Assembly: GCF_949987535.1 (NCBI RefSeq)
Contig: NC_080071.1
Coordinates: 21,599,032-21,663,031 of the forward strand
Source of the DNA: Balaenoptera acutorostrata
Taxonomy: Eukaryota > Chordata > Mammalia > Artiodactyla > Balaenopteridae
Length of the DNA: 64,000 nt
Direction: 5' to 3'
In this document: piece after piece, positions 36,771 to 48,195 of the stretch
Numbering within the stretch: position 1 is the stretch's first letter
Layout of the letters: every line of letters starts with the position of its first letter
Notes under the pieces: generated by a model
The model's database searches: none
Seen by the model: only the letters and a program-made list of their open reading frames with translations
What the model was told of the DNA's origin: nothing
Made by a program: the position numbers and the translations under genes

Positions 36771-39700
36771 CTAGGTTCCACATACATGCATTAATATACG
36801 ATATTTGTTTTTCTCTTTCTGACTTACTTCACTCTGTATGACAGTCTCTAGATCCATCCACGTCTCAACAAATGACTCAATTTCGTTCCTTTTTATGGCT
36901 GAGTAATATTCCATTGTATATATGTACCACTTCTTCTTTATCCATTCGTCTGTTGATGGGCATTTAGGTTGCTTCCATGACCTGGCTATTGTAAATAGTG
37001 CTGCAATGAACATTCGGGTGCATGTGTCTTTTTGAATTACGGTTTTCTCTGGGTATATGCCCAGTAGTGGGATTGCTGGGTCATATGGTAATTCTATTTT
37101 TAGTTTTTTAAGGAACCTCCATATTGTTCTCCATAGTGGCTGTATCAGTTTACATTCCCACCAACAGTGCAAGAGGGTTCCCTTTTCTCCACACCCTCTC
37201 CAGCATTTGTTGTTTGTAGATTTTCTGATGATGCCCATTCTAACAGGAGTGAGGTGATACCTCATTGTAGTTTTGATTTGCATTTCTCTAATAATTAGTG
37301 ATGTTGAGCATCTTTTCATGTGCTTCGTGGCCGTCTGTATGTCTTCTTTGGAGAAATGTCTATTTAGGTCTTCTGCCCATTTTTGGATTGGGGTGTTTGT
37401 TTCTTTGATATTGAGCTGAATGAGCTGTTTATATATTTTGGAGATTAATCCTTTGTCCGTTGATTCATTTGCAAATATTTTCTCCCATTCTGAGGGTTGT
37501 CTTTTCGTCTTGCTTATGGTTTCCTTTGCTGTGCAAAAGCTTTGAAGTTTCATTAGGTCCCACTTGTTTATTTTTGTTTTTATTTCCATTACTCTAGGAG
37601 GTGGATCAAAAAAGATCTTGCTGTGATTTATGTCAAAGAGTGTTCTTCCTAGGTTTTCCTCTAAGAGTTTTATAGTGTCCAGTCTTATATTTAGGTCTCT
37701 AATCCATTTTGAGTTTATTTCTGTGTATGGTGTTAGGGAGTATTCTAATTTCATTCTTTTACATGTAGGTGTCCAGTTTTCCCAGCACCACTTATTGAAG
37801 AGACTGTCTTTTCTCCATTGTATATCTTTGCCTCCTTTGTCATAGATTAGTTGACCATAGGTGCGTGGGTTAATCTCTGGGCTTTCTATCTTGTTCCATT
37901 GATCTATGTTTCTGTTTTTGTGCCAGTACCATATTGTCTTGATTACTGTAGCTTTGTAGTATAGTTTGAAGTCAGGGAGTCTGATTCCTCCAGCTCCATT
38001 TTTTTGCCTCAAGACTGCTTTGGCTATTCGGGGTCTTTTGTGTCTCCATACAAATTTTAAGATGATTTGTTCGAGCTCCGTAAAAAATGCCATTGGTAAT
38101 TTGATAGGGATTGCGTTGAATCTGTAGATTGCTTTGGGTAGTATACTCATTTTCACAATGTTGACTCTTCCAATCCAAGAACATGGTATATCTCTCCATC
38201 TGTTGGTATCATCTTTAATTTCTTTCATCAGTGTCTTATAGTTTTCTGCATACAGGTCTTTTGTCTCCCTAGGTAGGTTTATTCCTAGGTATTTTATTCT
38301 TTTTGTTGCAATGGTAAATGGGAGTGTTTCCTTAATTTCTCTTTCAGATTTTTCATCATTAGTGTATAGGAATGCAAGAGATTTCTGTGCATTAATTTTG
38401 TAACCTGCAACTTTACCATATTCATTAATTAGCTCTAGCAGTTTTCTGGTGGCAGTTTTAGGATTCTCTATGTATAGTATCATGTCATCCGCAAACAGTG
38501 ACAGTTTTACTTCTTCTTTTCCAATTTGTATTCCTTTTATTTCTTTTTCTTCTCTGATTGCCGTGGCTAGGACTTCCAGAACTATGTTGAATAATAGTGG
38601 TGAGAGTGGACATCCTTGTCTCGTTCCTGATCTTAGAGGAAATGCTTTCAGTTTTTCACCATTGAGAATGATGTTTGCTGTGGGTTTGTCATATATGGCC
38701 TTTATTATGTTGAGGTAGGTTCCCTCTATGCCCACTTTCTGGAGAGTTTTTATCATAAATGGGTGTTGCATTTTGTCAAAAGCTTTTTCTGCATCTATTG
38801 AGATGATCATATGGTTTTTATTCTTCAATTTGTTAATATGGTGTATCACATTGATTGATTTGCGTATATTGAAGAATCCTTGCATCCCTGGGATAAATCC
38901 CACTTGATCGTGGTGTATGATCCTTTTAATGTGTTGTTGGATTCTGTTTGCTAGTATTTTGTTGAGGATTTTTGCATCTATATTCATCTGTGATATTGGT
39001 CTGTAATTTTCTTTTTTTGTAGCGTCTTTGTCTGGTTTTGGTATCAGGGTGATGGTGGCCTCATAGAATGAGTTTGGGAGTGTTCCTTCCTCTGCAATTT
39101 TTTGGAAGAGTTTGAGAAGGATGGGTGTTAGCTCTTCTCTAAATGTTTGATAGAATTCACCTGTGAAGCCATCTGGTCCTGGACTTTTGTTTGTTGGAAG
39201 ATTTTTAATCACAGTTTCAATTTCATTATTTGTGATTGGTCTGTTCATATTTTCTGTTTCTTCCTGATTCAGTCTTGGAAGGTTATACCTTTCTAAGAAT
39301 TTGTCCATTTCTTCCAGGTTGTCCATTTTATTGTCATAAAGTTGCTTGTAATAGTCTCTTAGGATGTTTTGTATTTCTGCGGTGTCTGTTGTAACTTTTC
39401 CTTTTTCATTTCTGATTTTATTGATTTGAGTCCTCTCCCTCTTTTTCTTGATGAGTCTGGCTAATGGCTTATCAATTTTGTTTATCTTCTCAAAGAACCA
39501 ACTTTTAGTTTTATTGATCTTTGCTATTGTTTTCTTTGTTTCTATTTCATTTATTTCTGCTCTGATCTTTATGATTTCTTTCCTTCTGCTAACTTTGGGT
39601 TTTGTTTGTTCTTCTTTCTCTAGTTTCTTTAGGTGTAAGGTTAGATTGTTTATTTGAGATGATTCTTGTTTCTTTAGGTAGGCTTGTATAGCTATAAACT

Positions 39701-40589
39701 TCCCTCTTAGAACCGCTTTTGCTGCATCCCATAGGTTTTGGGTCGTCGTGTTTTCATTGTCATTTGTCTCTAGGTACTTTTTTATTTCCTGTTTGATTTC
39801 TTCAGTGATCTCTTGGTTATTAAGTAACGTATTGTTTAGCCTCCATGTGTTTGTCTTTTTTACGTTTTTTTCCCTGTAATTCATTTCTAATCTCATAGCG
39901 TTGTGGTCAGAAAAGATGCTTGATATGATTTCAATTTTCTTAAATTTACTGAGGCTTGATTTGTGACCCAAGATGTGATCTATCCTGGAGAATGTTCCAT
40001 GTGCACTTGAGAAGAACGTGTAATCTGCCGTTTTTGGATGGAATGTCCTATATATATCAATTAAATCTATCTGGTCTGTTGTGTCATTTAAAGCTTCTGT
40101 TTCCTTATTTATTTTCATTTTGGATGATCTGTCCATTGGTGTAAGTGAGGTGTTAAAGTCCCCCACTATTATTGTGTTACTGTCGATTTCCTCTTTTATA
40201 GCTGTTAGCAGTTGCCTTATGTATTGAGGTGCTCCTATGTTGGGTGCATATATATTTATAATTGTTATATCTTCTTCTTGGATTGATCCCTGGATCATTA
40301 TGTAGTGTCCTTCCTTGTCTCTTGTAACATTCTTTATTTTAAAGTCTATTTTATCTGATATGAGTATAGCTACTCCAGCTTTCTTTTGATTTCCATTTGC
40401 ATGGAATATCTTTTTCCATCCCATCACTTTCAGTCTGTATGTGTCCCGAGGTCTGAAGTGGGTCTCTTGTAGACAGCATATATATGGGTCTTGTTTTTGT
40501 ATCCATTCAGCCAGTCTATGTCTTTTGGTTGGGGCATTTAATCCATTCACGTTTAAGGTAATTATCGATATGTATGTTCCTATGACCAT
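36771..40589 (-). CDS. LINE-1 ORF2 protein (endonuclease / reverse transcriptase), intact
   Basis: A 1272-residue uninterrupted frame, close to the usual 1275. ORF2p nicks genomic DNA and reverse-transcribes L1 RNA at the nick (target-primed reverse transcription). Visible parts: the N-terminal APE-type endonuclease with [15 protein letters not shown], the catalytic glutamate in CCLQETH (residue 42), [15 protein letters not shown] and FSDHNA; the reverse transcriptase with [30 protein letters not shown] and the FADD active site near residue 700; and the C-terminal CX3CX7HX4C motif (CWRGCG...HCWWEC). One change at a normally constant place is RPISQMNID, where leucine is usual after the serine. 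It starts 58 bases after ORF1 and depends on unconventional reinitiation. It is the only long intact reading frame in the window. Confidence 0.97.
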   Translation of the reverse strand: MVIGTYISIITLNVNGLNAPTKRHRLAEWIQKQDPYICCLQETHFRPRDTYRLKVMGWKKIFHANGNQKKAGVAILISDKIDFKIKNVTRDKEGHYIMIQGSIQEEDITIINIYAPNIGAPQYIRQLLTAIKEEIDSNTIIVGDFNTSLTPMDRSSKMKINKETEALNDTTDQIDLIDIYRTFHPKTADYTFFSSAHGTFSRIDHILGHKSSLSKFKKIEIISSIFSDHNAMRLEMNYREKNVKKTNTWRLNNTLLNNQEITEEIKQEIKKYLETNDNENTTTQNLWDAAKAVLRGKFIAIQAYLKKQESSQINNLTLHLKKLEKEEQTKPKVSRRKEIIKIRAEINEIETKKTIAKINKTKSWFFEKINKIDKPLARLIKKKRERTQINKIRNEKGKVTTDTAEIQNILRDYYKQLYDNKMDNLEEMDKFLERYNLPRLNQEETENMNRPITNNEIETVIKNLPTNKSPGPDGFTGEFYQTFREELTPILLKLFQKIAEEGTLPNSFYEATITLIPKPDKDATKKENYRPISQMNIDAKILNKILANRIQQHIKRIIHHDQVGFIPGMQGFFNIRKSINVIHHINKLKNKNHMIISIDAEKAFDKMQHPFMIKTLQKVGIEGTYLNIIKAIYDKPTANIILNGEKLKAFPLRSGTRQGCPLSPLLFNIVLEVLATAIREEKEIKGIQIGKEEVKLSLFADDMILYIENPKTATRKLLELINEYGKVAGYKINAQKSLAFLYTNDEKSEREIKETLPFTIATKRIKYLGINLPRETKDLYAENYKTLMKEIKDDTNRWRDIPCSWIGRVNIVKMSILPKAIYRFNAIPIKLPMAFFTELEQIILKFVWRHKRPRIAKAVLRQKNGAGGIRLPDFKLYYKATVIKTIWYWHKNRNIDQWNKIESPEINPRTYGQLIYDKGGKDIQWRKDSLFNKWCWENWTPTCKRMKLEYSLTPYTEINSKWIRDLNIRLDTIKLLEENLGRTLFDINHSKIFFDPPPRVMEIKTKINKWDLMKLQSFCTAKETISKTKRQPSEWEKIFANESTDKGLISKIYKQLIQLNIKETNTPIQKWAEDLNRHFSKEDIQTATKHMKRCSTSLIIREMQIKTTMRYHLTPVRMGIIRKSTNNKCWRGCGEKGTLLHCWWECKLIQPLWRTIWRFLKKLKIELPYDPAIPLLGIYPEKTVIQKDTCTRMFIAALFTIARSWKQPKCPSTDEWIKKKWYIYTMEYYSAIKRNEIESFVETWMDLETVIQSEVSQKEKNKYRILMHVCGT

Positions 40590-40647
40590 TTTCTTAATTG
40601 TCTTGGGTTTGTTTTTGTAGGTCCTTTTCTTCTCTTGTGTTTCCCAC

Positions 40648-41553
40648 TTAGAGAAGTTCCTTTAGCATTTGTTGTAGAGCTGGTTTGGTGGTGCTGAATT
40701 CTCTTAGCTTTTGCTTGTCTGTAAAGCTTTTGATTTCTCCATCAAATCTAAATGAGATCCTTGCTGGGTAGAGTAATCTTGGTTGTAGGTTCTTCCCTTT
40801 CATCACTTTAAGTATATCATGCCACTCCCTTCTGGCTTGCAGAGTTTCTGCTGAGAAATCAGCTGTTAACCTTATGGGAGTTCCCTTGTATGTTATTTGT
40901 CGTTTTTCCCTTGCTGCTTTCAGTAATTTTTCTTTGTCTTTAATTTTTGCCACTTTGATTACTATGTGTCTCGGCGTGTTTCTCCTTGGGTTTATTCTGT
41001 ATGGGACTCTCTGCGCTTCCTGGACTTGGGTGGCTATTTCCTTTCCCATGTTAGGGAAGTTTTCGACTATAATCTCTTCAAATGTTTTCTCTGGTCCTTT
41101 CTCTCTCTCTTCTCCTTCTGGGACCCCTATAATGCGAATGTTGTTGCGTTTAATGTTGTCCCAGAGGTCTCTTAGGCTGTCTTCATTTCTTTTCATTCTT
41201 TTTTCTTTAGTCTCTTCCGCAGCAGTGAATTCCACCATTCTGTCTTCCAGGTCACTTATCCGTTCTTCTGCCTCAGTTATTCTGCTATTGATTCCTTCTA
41301 GTGTAGTTTTCATTTCAGTTATTGTATTGGTCATCTCTGTTTGTTTGTTCTTTAATTCTTCTAGGTCTTTGTTAATCATTTCTTGCATCTTCTCAATCTT
41401 TGCCTCCATTCTTATTCCGAGGTCCTGGATCATCTTCACTATCATTATTCTGAATTCTTTTTCTGGAAGGTTGCCTATCTCCACTTCATTTAGTTGTTTT
41501 TCTGGGGTTTTTTCTTGTTCCTTCATCTGGTACATAGCCCTCTGCCTTTTCAT
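40648..41553 (-). CDS. LINE-1 ORF1 protein (RNA-binding chaperone), intact
   Basis: A 301-residue frame with the standard mammalian ORF1p order. A short N-terminus ([20 protein letters not shown]) is followed by a long heptad coiled coil to about residue 120 ([20 protein letters not shown] and [19 protein letters not shown]). Then come the RRM-like domain with [16 protein letters not shown] and the C-terminal domain with [16 protein letters not shown] and [15 protein letters not shown]1p trimers coat L1 RNA and act as a nucleic-acid chaperone. The length is a little below the 338 of human ORF1p, which is normal for artiodactyl-lineage L1. The start codon lies 70 bases from the element's 5' truncation point, so the full coding region survived. 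Confidence 0.96.
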   Translation of the reverse strand: MKRQRAMYQMKEQEKTPEKQLNEVEIGNLPEKEFRIMIVKMIQDLGIRMEAKIEKMQEMINKDLEELKNKQTEMTNTITEMKTTLEGINSRITEAEERISDLEDRMVEFTAAEETKEKRMKRNEDSLRDLWDNIKRNNIRIIGVPEGEEREKGPEKTFEEIIVENFPNMGKEIATQVQEAQRVPYRINPRRNTPRHIVIKVAKIKDKEKLLKAAREKRQITYKGTPIRLTADFSAETLQARREWHDILKVMKGKNLQPRLLYPARISFRFDGEIKSFTDKQKLREFSTTKPALQQMLKELL

Positions 41554-41637
41554 CTTCTCTGTCTTTCTGTAACTGTGGTTTTTGGTCCACAGGCTGCAGG
41601 ATTGTAGTTTTTCTTGCTTCTGTAGGGTTCACATATT

Positions 41638-42368
41638 CTTAGTAAAGAATATATTTATATCACTAAGATCAAAGACTGGATATGCTTATGCTAATTGCCT
41701 TTCACCATGTATTTTCTTCACTAACAGCCACTTCTCATGAATATAGTTTGTAATCATATCAATAAATTCTTTTATAAAACAACAAATCCTAATTGCATGT
41801 AATATTGTTCAACTCCTCCTAGAATGGTTCACTTGGGAGATATCCAAGTATATAATCATGCTGTCAGACCTCAGAGTGACCTGAAAATTCTTCACATCAC
41901 ACTCATCCCACAAACCCTTTGCCTTTTGCCTTTTTTTAAATATATCATTATCATGTTATAGTGAATATTACTATTTAATTTGCCATAAATAAACATTCTA
42001 AACTTTTGTATATGATATAAGAATAGTTTTCTGGTTGACAGGAAAATAGTAATAGTAATTTTGCTCAAAAATATGAGCGCTCATAATCAAACAATGGGAT
42101 TTATGATACACACTTCAAAAATGCTGAAGATCAAAGGGTATAACAACTGTGAATATACTTAAGGATTATAATTTAGTTAATTTATATTATTCTACCAGTT
42201 TAATATACAAATTGTAACCTTCTAATTGCTAGTTCCAAAGACTCACATTGTACATAAAGAATCTTCAACAGCTGTCAAAATTGTCTACTTTTTCTTTCCT
42301 ATAAATGTGTCAATTGGGAAAGATAAACACAAAAATAACTATATGGGTTTCATTAAAATAGGAAAAAT
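41638..42368. other. No feature recognised
   Basis: AT-rich right flank of the young L1. No frame or repeat family is recognisable. Confidence 0.35.
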
Positions 42369-42378
42369 AGAAATTAGA

Positions 42379-42688
42379 GGGCTTCCCTGGTGGCGCAGTG
42401 GTTGAGAATCTGCCTGCCAATGCAGGGGACATGGGTTCGAGCCCTGGTCTGGGAAGATCCCACATGCCGTGGAGCAACTGGGCCCGTGAGCCGCAACTAC
42501 TGAGTCTGCGCATCTGGAGCCTGTGCTCCACAACAAGAGGGGCTGCGATAGTGAGAGGCCCGTGCACTGCGATGAAGAGTGGCGCCCGCTTGCCGCAACT
42601 AGAGAAAGCCCTCACACAGAAACGAAGACCCAACACAGCCCAAAATAAATAAAATAAATAAATAAATAATAATTTTAAAAAAACAAAA
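42379..42688 (+). mobile_element. CHR-type SINE, long cetacean form, with 10-bp TSD
   Basis: The head gggcttccctggtggcgcag, the B box gggttcgagccctggtctgg, the gatagtgagaggccc arm and the gacccaacacagcc end are all present, followed by an (AAAT)n and A-rich tail. The duplication agaaattaga occurs at 42369-42378 and 42689-42698. Confidence 0.92.
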
Positions 42689-42698
42689 AGAAATTAGA

Positions 42699-43790
42699 CA
42701 ACACTTCATCCTGTACAGCATCCTGGGTCCCTAGAATCCTCGTGGAAATACACAGTTGCCAGTGATACTAACCAAACAGAATGAAGGTTTTTTGCAGGGA
42801 TATGCAGCACCTACTTTATACTCCTGGTAGGAGGGGAGTGTTATAGCTTCCTGACTCCTCCCACTGCTTGAGATTCTGGAAAGTGTTTGCCAGCTAACCT
42901 GATATATGTATACAATATACACCTAGCATGGGGGAATTCACTGAGAGGTAGGTGAGTTATAGGTCAAATCCCAAGCTTCCCTGAGCATTTGTCCAGAACT
43001 AGGCCCCAGACTTCCTTGAAGGCTCCCTCAACATATGTACAACCACACTTGTATTGGGGAGGTTCTTATATTGAACATGGTCTAAGGACCGCAGTTACAA
43101 ATCCATTTCTCCACAGTCTACTCCTTGATCCCTAATGAGTTATTTAGCCAGTAACCATGAGGTATATATTTTTGTGTATTTTGTAACTGAGGATCATAGA
43201 TCCCCAGACATATATAGGTATGATTTTATGGAACACAGTCTGTTCTTTTTGAGCATCATCATGGACTTAGGGCTTTTTACAGATTCAACTAGTTCTAGTT
43301 ATTATAATCATGGTCTTCTTTTTCAAATTTAAATTATCAAAATTCAGCCAATAAAAGGTCTTTGAAACTGGCATCTTTGTCAGTACTTCTAAACATCTTG
43401 GAAAGTATTCTTGCTTTCTCACAACAATAATATATTCCAGACCAGTCTTATTTATTCTGGCTGCAAACATGAATGCAGTGTTCTCCAAACAATTCTGGCT
43501 CATTTTACTTGACAATAGTATCTGCAGAAGGCCAACAAACAAGATATTTAAACTCAGAGAGCCTTAGTTTCCTCTCTACAATGAGTATTTTAGAACACAC
43601 TGAGCATTCTGATAATGTTTTCTAAATACCATTACCCATTATACAGAACTAGGGCTCCTTGGAGAAATGGCTCATTTTAAGTCTGGATGAAGAAATGAAC
43701 AAGACAGGCATAGAGTATCTTGTAACAGAAAGAAAATAAGTACTTAAAAAAATGAGCTACCTAGAAAAAAAATTTAACAAAAGAAGTGCA
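42699..43790. other. No feature recognised
   Basis: Unique-looking sequence of moderate GC content with no supported gene and no repeat family I recognise. Confidence 0.35.
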
Positions 43791-43794
43791 AGAC

Positions 43795-45895
43795 TTGTAC
43801 ACTTGAAACTATAAAACATAGCTGAAAGAAATTAAGTTAAGAAGATCTAAACAAATGGAAAGATAGCCTATGTTCACAAACTGAAATGCTTAACATTATT
43901 AAAATGGCAATATTCCCCAAACTGATGAAGTGATTCAGCACAATCCCCATCCAAATCCTAGCTGCTTTTTTTTCCTCCCAGAAATCAACAAGCTGATCCT
44001 AATATTCATATGGAAATACAAGGGACCCAGGAAAACCAAAACAATCTTGTAAAGAAAGAACAAGTTTGAAAGACTCACACTTCTCAATTTTGAAACTTAC
44101 TACAAAGCAAGAGTAATCAAGAAAGTATGGTATTGGCCTAAGGACAGACTTATACATCAATGAAAAGGAATTGAGAGTCCAAAATTAAACCCTTATATCT
44201 ATGGTAAATTGATTTTTTACAAGAGTACCAAGAGAATTAAGTGGGGAAAGAAGAACATTTTTAACAAATGGTGTTAAGGAGACTGGATACCCACATGCAA
44301 AAGACTTAGCTGGACCTCTACTTCACACTATAAACAAAAATTAAACATGGTCTCCAAATGGATCAAACTCAAACTGGATCACAGATCTAAATATAATAGT
44401 TAAAACTATAAAACTCCTATAAGAAAACATAGGAGTATATCTTTATTATATTGGGTTAGGCAACAATTTCTTAGATACAACACCAAAAATGCAAAAGCAA
44501 CTAAAAAAATGGATTAATTGGAGTTTATTAAAATAAAAATCTTTCGTGCTTCACAGAACACAAGTAAGAAAGTGAAAAGACAACTCACAAAATGGGATAA
44601 AACATTTGCAAATTATATATCTAACAAGGGACTTTTATCCAGAATATATAAAAAACCATTCCAAAAAATAAAAATAAAAAATGGGCAAAGAATCTGAATA
44701 GACATTTCTCCAAATAAGAAATGCAAATGGCCAACAAACACATGAAAAGATGCTCAATATCATAAGTTATTAGGGAAATGCAAATAAAAACCAATAAGAT
44801 ACCACGTCACACTCACTAGGATAGCAAATGAAAATGACAGACAATAACAAGTATCAGTGAAGATGCAGAGAAATTGGAACCCTCATATCAACACATTGCC
44901 GGTGGGAAGGTAAAATGGTGTAGCTGCTTTCAAGACAGTTTGGCAGTTCATCAAAATGCTAAACATAGAAGTACCACGTGACCCAGAAATTCCACTCTCC
45001 ATACCCAGGAGAATTAAAAACACATACTCAGGGACTTCCCTGGTGGCGCAGTGGGTTAAGAATCCACCTGCCAACGCAGCGGACACAGGTTCGATCCCTG
45101 GTCCGGGAAGATTCCACATGCCCTGGAGCAACTAAGCATGTGTGCCACAACTACTGAGCCTGCGAGCCACAACTACTGAAGCCCACGTGCCTACAGCCTG
45201 TGCTCTACAATGAGAAGCCACCGCAATGAGAAGCCCACGCACCACAATGAAGAGTAGCCCCCGCTCGCCGCAACTAGAGAAAGCCCGCGCGCAGCAACGA
45301 AGACCCAACACAGCCAATAAACAAACAAATAAATAAATAAATGTTCTTTAAAAAAAAAACAAACACATGCTCAAACAAAATCTTGTGCTTGAATAGTCAC
45401 AGAAACACTATTCGTAACAGGCAAGAAGTGAAAACAACCTATGTCCATCAACTGATGAACTGATTAACAAAATGGGGTATATCTGTACACTGGGATATTA
45501 ATTGGTAATAAAAAAGAATGGCTGGCATACCAGTACATGCTTCAACAAGGATAAACATTGAAATCATTATGTTGAGTGAAAGAAACCAGTAAAAAAAAAA
45601 AAATCCACATTTTTGTGATTCCATTTATATGCAGTATCTAGAACAGGCAAATTCATAGAGACAAAATAAATTAGTGGTTGCCTAGGACTGGGATGGTAGG
45701 GGTGGGGAGAAGAGCAGGAATTGAGAATGACTGCTAATGTCATTTTGGAGTTTGAAAATATTCTAAAATTAGACAGTAGTGATGGTTGTGCAACTCTGTG
45801 AATATATCAAAAACCACTAAGCTGTACAAGTTAAGTGGGTCGATTTTATGGTATGTGAAATATATTTCAATAAAGCTATGAAAAAATGCTGAATT
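43795..45895 (+). mobile_element. Old L1 3' half, interrupted by a SINE
   Basis: The plus strand follows ORF2 from the middle of the protein (aaatggaaagatagcctatg near 43854, tcctaatattcatatggaaa near 43997). It continues through the C-terminal region (catttctccaaataagaaat near 44703) and the 3' UTR (gactgggatggtaggggtgg near 45687), ending in atttcaataaagctatgaaa near 45866. Frames are broken. The SINE at 45031-45360 lies inside. Confidence 0.75.
45031..45360 (+). mobile_element. CHR-type SINE, long form, with 13-bp TSD and bipartite tail
   Basis: The head gggacttccctggtggcgca is followed by ccacaactactg-type units and cccaacacagcc. After an (AAAT)n stretch there are a few unrelated bases (gttcttt) and a second A10 run. 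The duplication aaacacatactca at 45018-45030 recurs as aaacacatgctca at 45361-45373. Confidence 0.88.
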
Positions 45896-46379
45896 TAATG
45901 AGAAAACAATAAGGCAAACCCAATTTTAAAGAAATTCTATAAACTATTGGACTACACTTCAAAAATGTCACTTTCATAAAAGACAAAAGCTAAGGAAGTA
46001 TTCCAGATTAGACTAACAAGACATGACAATTAATGACAATACATGAGAAAAATAATTGTTATAAAGAACAGCTGAGACAAAAGTGACAAATTCTGAAAGA
46101 GGACTGCATATTATTAGATAGTAGTAGTCTATCAATTGTGAATTTCCTGATTTTTATAATTATACTATAGTAATATAACAGAATATCCTTGTTTTTATCA
46201 GATACATGTTAAAGTAAAGGTATGGGGTCATGATGCCTGCAACTATTATTAAACAGATGATAATAATAATAGTAATAATGTATCTGTTATAGAAAGAGAG
46301 AGAAAGCAAATGTGGAAAATGCTAATAGTTATGAATTGAGGTGAAAAGTATCAAAGAAAATTCTTCTATAAGTTTGAAA
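45896..46379. other. No feature recognised
   Basis: AT-rich sequence with a short ATA/ATAG simple repeat near 46257-46280. No gene is supported. Confidence 0.35.
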
Positions 46380-46849
46380 GTTGGGCTTTTTATTTTTCAA
46401 AAAACTTATTTTTAAAAAATAAATTTGTTTTTCTATAATCAATTTTATCAATAGTTTATTTTATTATCATAAACTATTGATTTAAAACATTTTAATAGTT
46501 TTATCAATAGTTTATTATCATGGTTAGAAAAGATTTATCCACTCCTAGGTAATAAAGAAATTAATTCATGTTTTCTTCTAGTAACTATATGGTTTCACTT
46601 TGTACATTTCCATTTTTCACAGTTCAATTTGGAATTTATTCTGGTGTATGGTTGAGAAACATTTCACTTACAGCTGTTCCTTTATGTGTATATCTAGTTT
46701 ATCCCAACAATACTTGTTTAAAAGTCCTTCTTTTCCCCACTGATTTTAAATGCTATTTTAACAAATTGGGTCTAATTACAGATTTTCTATTGCATTAGTG
46801 AGCTGAAACCATTGTTTCAATTATAGTAGCTGTACTGTATGTTCTATTG

Positions 46850-46928
46850 TCTTAAAAAAATTTTTTTTGGTGAAATATAGTTGATTTACAATGTTGTATT
46901 AGTTTCAGGTTACAGCAAAGTGATTCAG

Positions 46929-46993
<65 letters not shown>

Positions 46994-47225
46994 TTTAGAT
47001 TCTTTTCCACTCTAGGTTATTACAAGAAACTGAGTATAGTTCCCTGTGCTATACAGTAGGTCCTTGTTGGTTATCTATTTTACATATAGTAGTGTGTATA
47101 TTTTAATACCAATCTCCTAATTTATCCCTCCCTCCCTTCCCCTTTGGTAACCGTAAGTTTGTTTTGTATGTCTCTGAGTCATTTCTGTTTTGTAAATAAG
47201 TTCATTTGTATCATTTTTTAAAATA
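46850..47225 (-). mobile_element. L1 3' UTR fragment containing an expanded (AT)n
   Basis: The minus strand is an L1 3' UTR like that at 30612: gtgaaatatagttgatttac near 46871, then tacagcaaagtgattcagtt at 46911-46930, then gttccctgtgctatacagta near 47039. The usual short acatatata segment is replaced by a pure AT run of about 58 bases. Confidence 0.7.
46930..46988. repeat. Pure (AT)n microsatellite, about 29 units
   Basis: Uninterrupted alternating AT from 46930 to 46988 inside an L1 3' UTR fragment. Its purity suggests a high mutation rate and cruciform potential. Confidence 0.95.
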
Positions 47226-47595
47226 TCATTTTTATAATATTTTCATGGTTATTCTTGCTTTTTTTTGTTTTTCCTAATAAACTTTATAAACTAAAGAAAC
47301 AAAAAAGAGGATATTTGTACTGAGGTTTACATTTCAATTCATAAATTAACTTAAGGAGAACTGACCTTTTAATGATGTTAATAAGTTTATATCCAAAAAC
47401 ATAATATGCCTTTCTATTGGTTCATGGCTCCTTTGGGCTCCTTCTGGGTTTTGTGTTTTTTTTATGGTTTTGGGCATTTTGTATTGAGTTTATGTCTAGA
47501 TTTTTTTTCTTGCATTATTTTTGTTTTGCTACTAAAAATTTAGTCTCCTCTTCCATTACATCTTCTAACTGCTTGTTTCTGAGTCTATGAAGGTG

Positions 47596-47604
<9 letters not shown>

Positions 47605-47626
<22 letters not shown>

Positions 47627-47948
47627 GCTGTGTTGAGTCTTCGTTGCTGCTCATGGGCTTTCTCTAGTTGTGGCGAGCAGGGGCTACTCTTCGTTGCGGT
47701 GCGTGGGCTTCTCATTGTGGTGGCTTCTCTTGCGGTAGAGCATGGGCTCTAGGCATGCAGGCTTCAGTAGTTCTGGCACACGGGCTCAGTAGCTGTGGCT
47801 TGCGGGCTCTAGAGCGCAGGCTCAGTAGTTGTGGCACACGGGCTTAGTTGCTCCGCGGTATGTGGGATCTTCCCGGACCAGGGCTCGAACCCGTGTCCCC
47901 TGAATTGGCAGGCGGATTCTTAACCACTGCACCACCAGGGAAGTCCCA
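47605..47948 (-). mobile_element. CHR-type SINE, long form, with 15-bp TSD
   Basis: The minus-strand head gggacttccctggtggtgca is followed by gttcgagccctggtccggga, several ccacaactactgagcc-like units and a long A-tail (T-run at about 47601-47624). The flanks aaggtgttaattttt (47590-47604) and aaggtgttcattttt (47949-47963) differ at one base. Confidence 0.9.
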
Positions 47949-48195
47949 AAGGTGTTCATTTTTTAATGTTGATTTTATAACCTGATATTTATATTCTCTC
48001 ATTCTTTCACTAGGTTTTCCACTAATTCTTTTGGGGTTTTTTGGATATAGAATTATTCTCTCTGCAAACAGAAACAGTTTCTCTTCCTTTCCAATTTTTT
48101 GTGCCTGTAAATACTTTGTATTTCTAAAACTTCCACGGCAATATTAGGCATCCTTATCTTTTCCTGAGTTGGTGGCAATGCTTCTATTGTTTCCC

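Larger units (their letters stand above)
36391..41623 (-). mobile_element. Young L1 with intact ORF1 and ORF2, 5' UTR truncated, 14-bp TSD
   Basis: An exact direct repeat agggttcacatatt at 36377-36390 and 41624-41637 brackets 5233 bp. In element order there are 70 bases of 5' leader, ORF1 (41553-40648), a 58-base spacer, ORF2 (40589-36771), a 3' UTR to about 36575 with its own A-rich stretch, extra non-L1 sequence, and a final poly(A) seen as T11 at 36391-36401. Both frames being open means the insertion is recent. The missing 5' UTR removes the usual internal promoter, so autonomous transcription is doubtful although the proteins could be competent. Confidence 0.95.
46380..48195 (-). mobile_element. 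Old L1 ORF2 region, interrupted
   Basis: Minus-strand order runs from ORF2 C-terminal sequence (atttatccactcctaggtaa near 46532) into the reverse transcriptase region (ctctctgcaaacagaaacag near 48057). The region is split by a different L1 3' UTR piece (46850-47225) and a CHR SINE (47605-47948). Confidence 0.55.

Noticed and set aside
40874..41572. 232-codon plus-strand frame
   Set aside because: It is the exact antisense shadow of the intact L1 ORF1.
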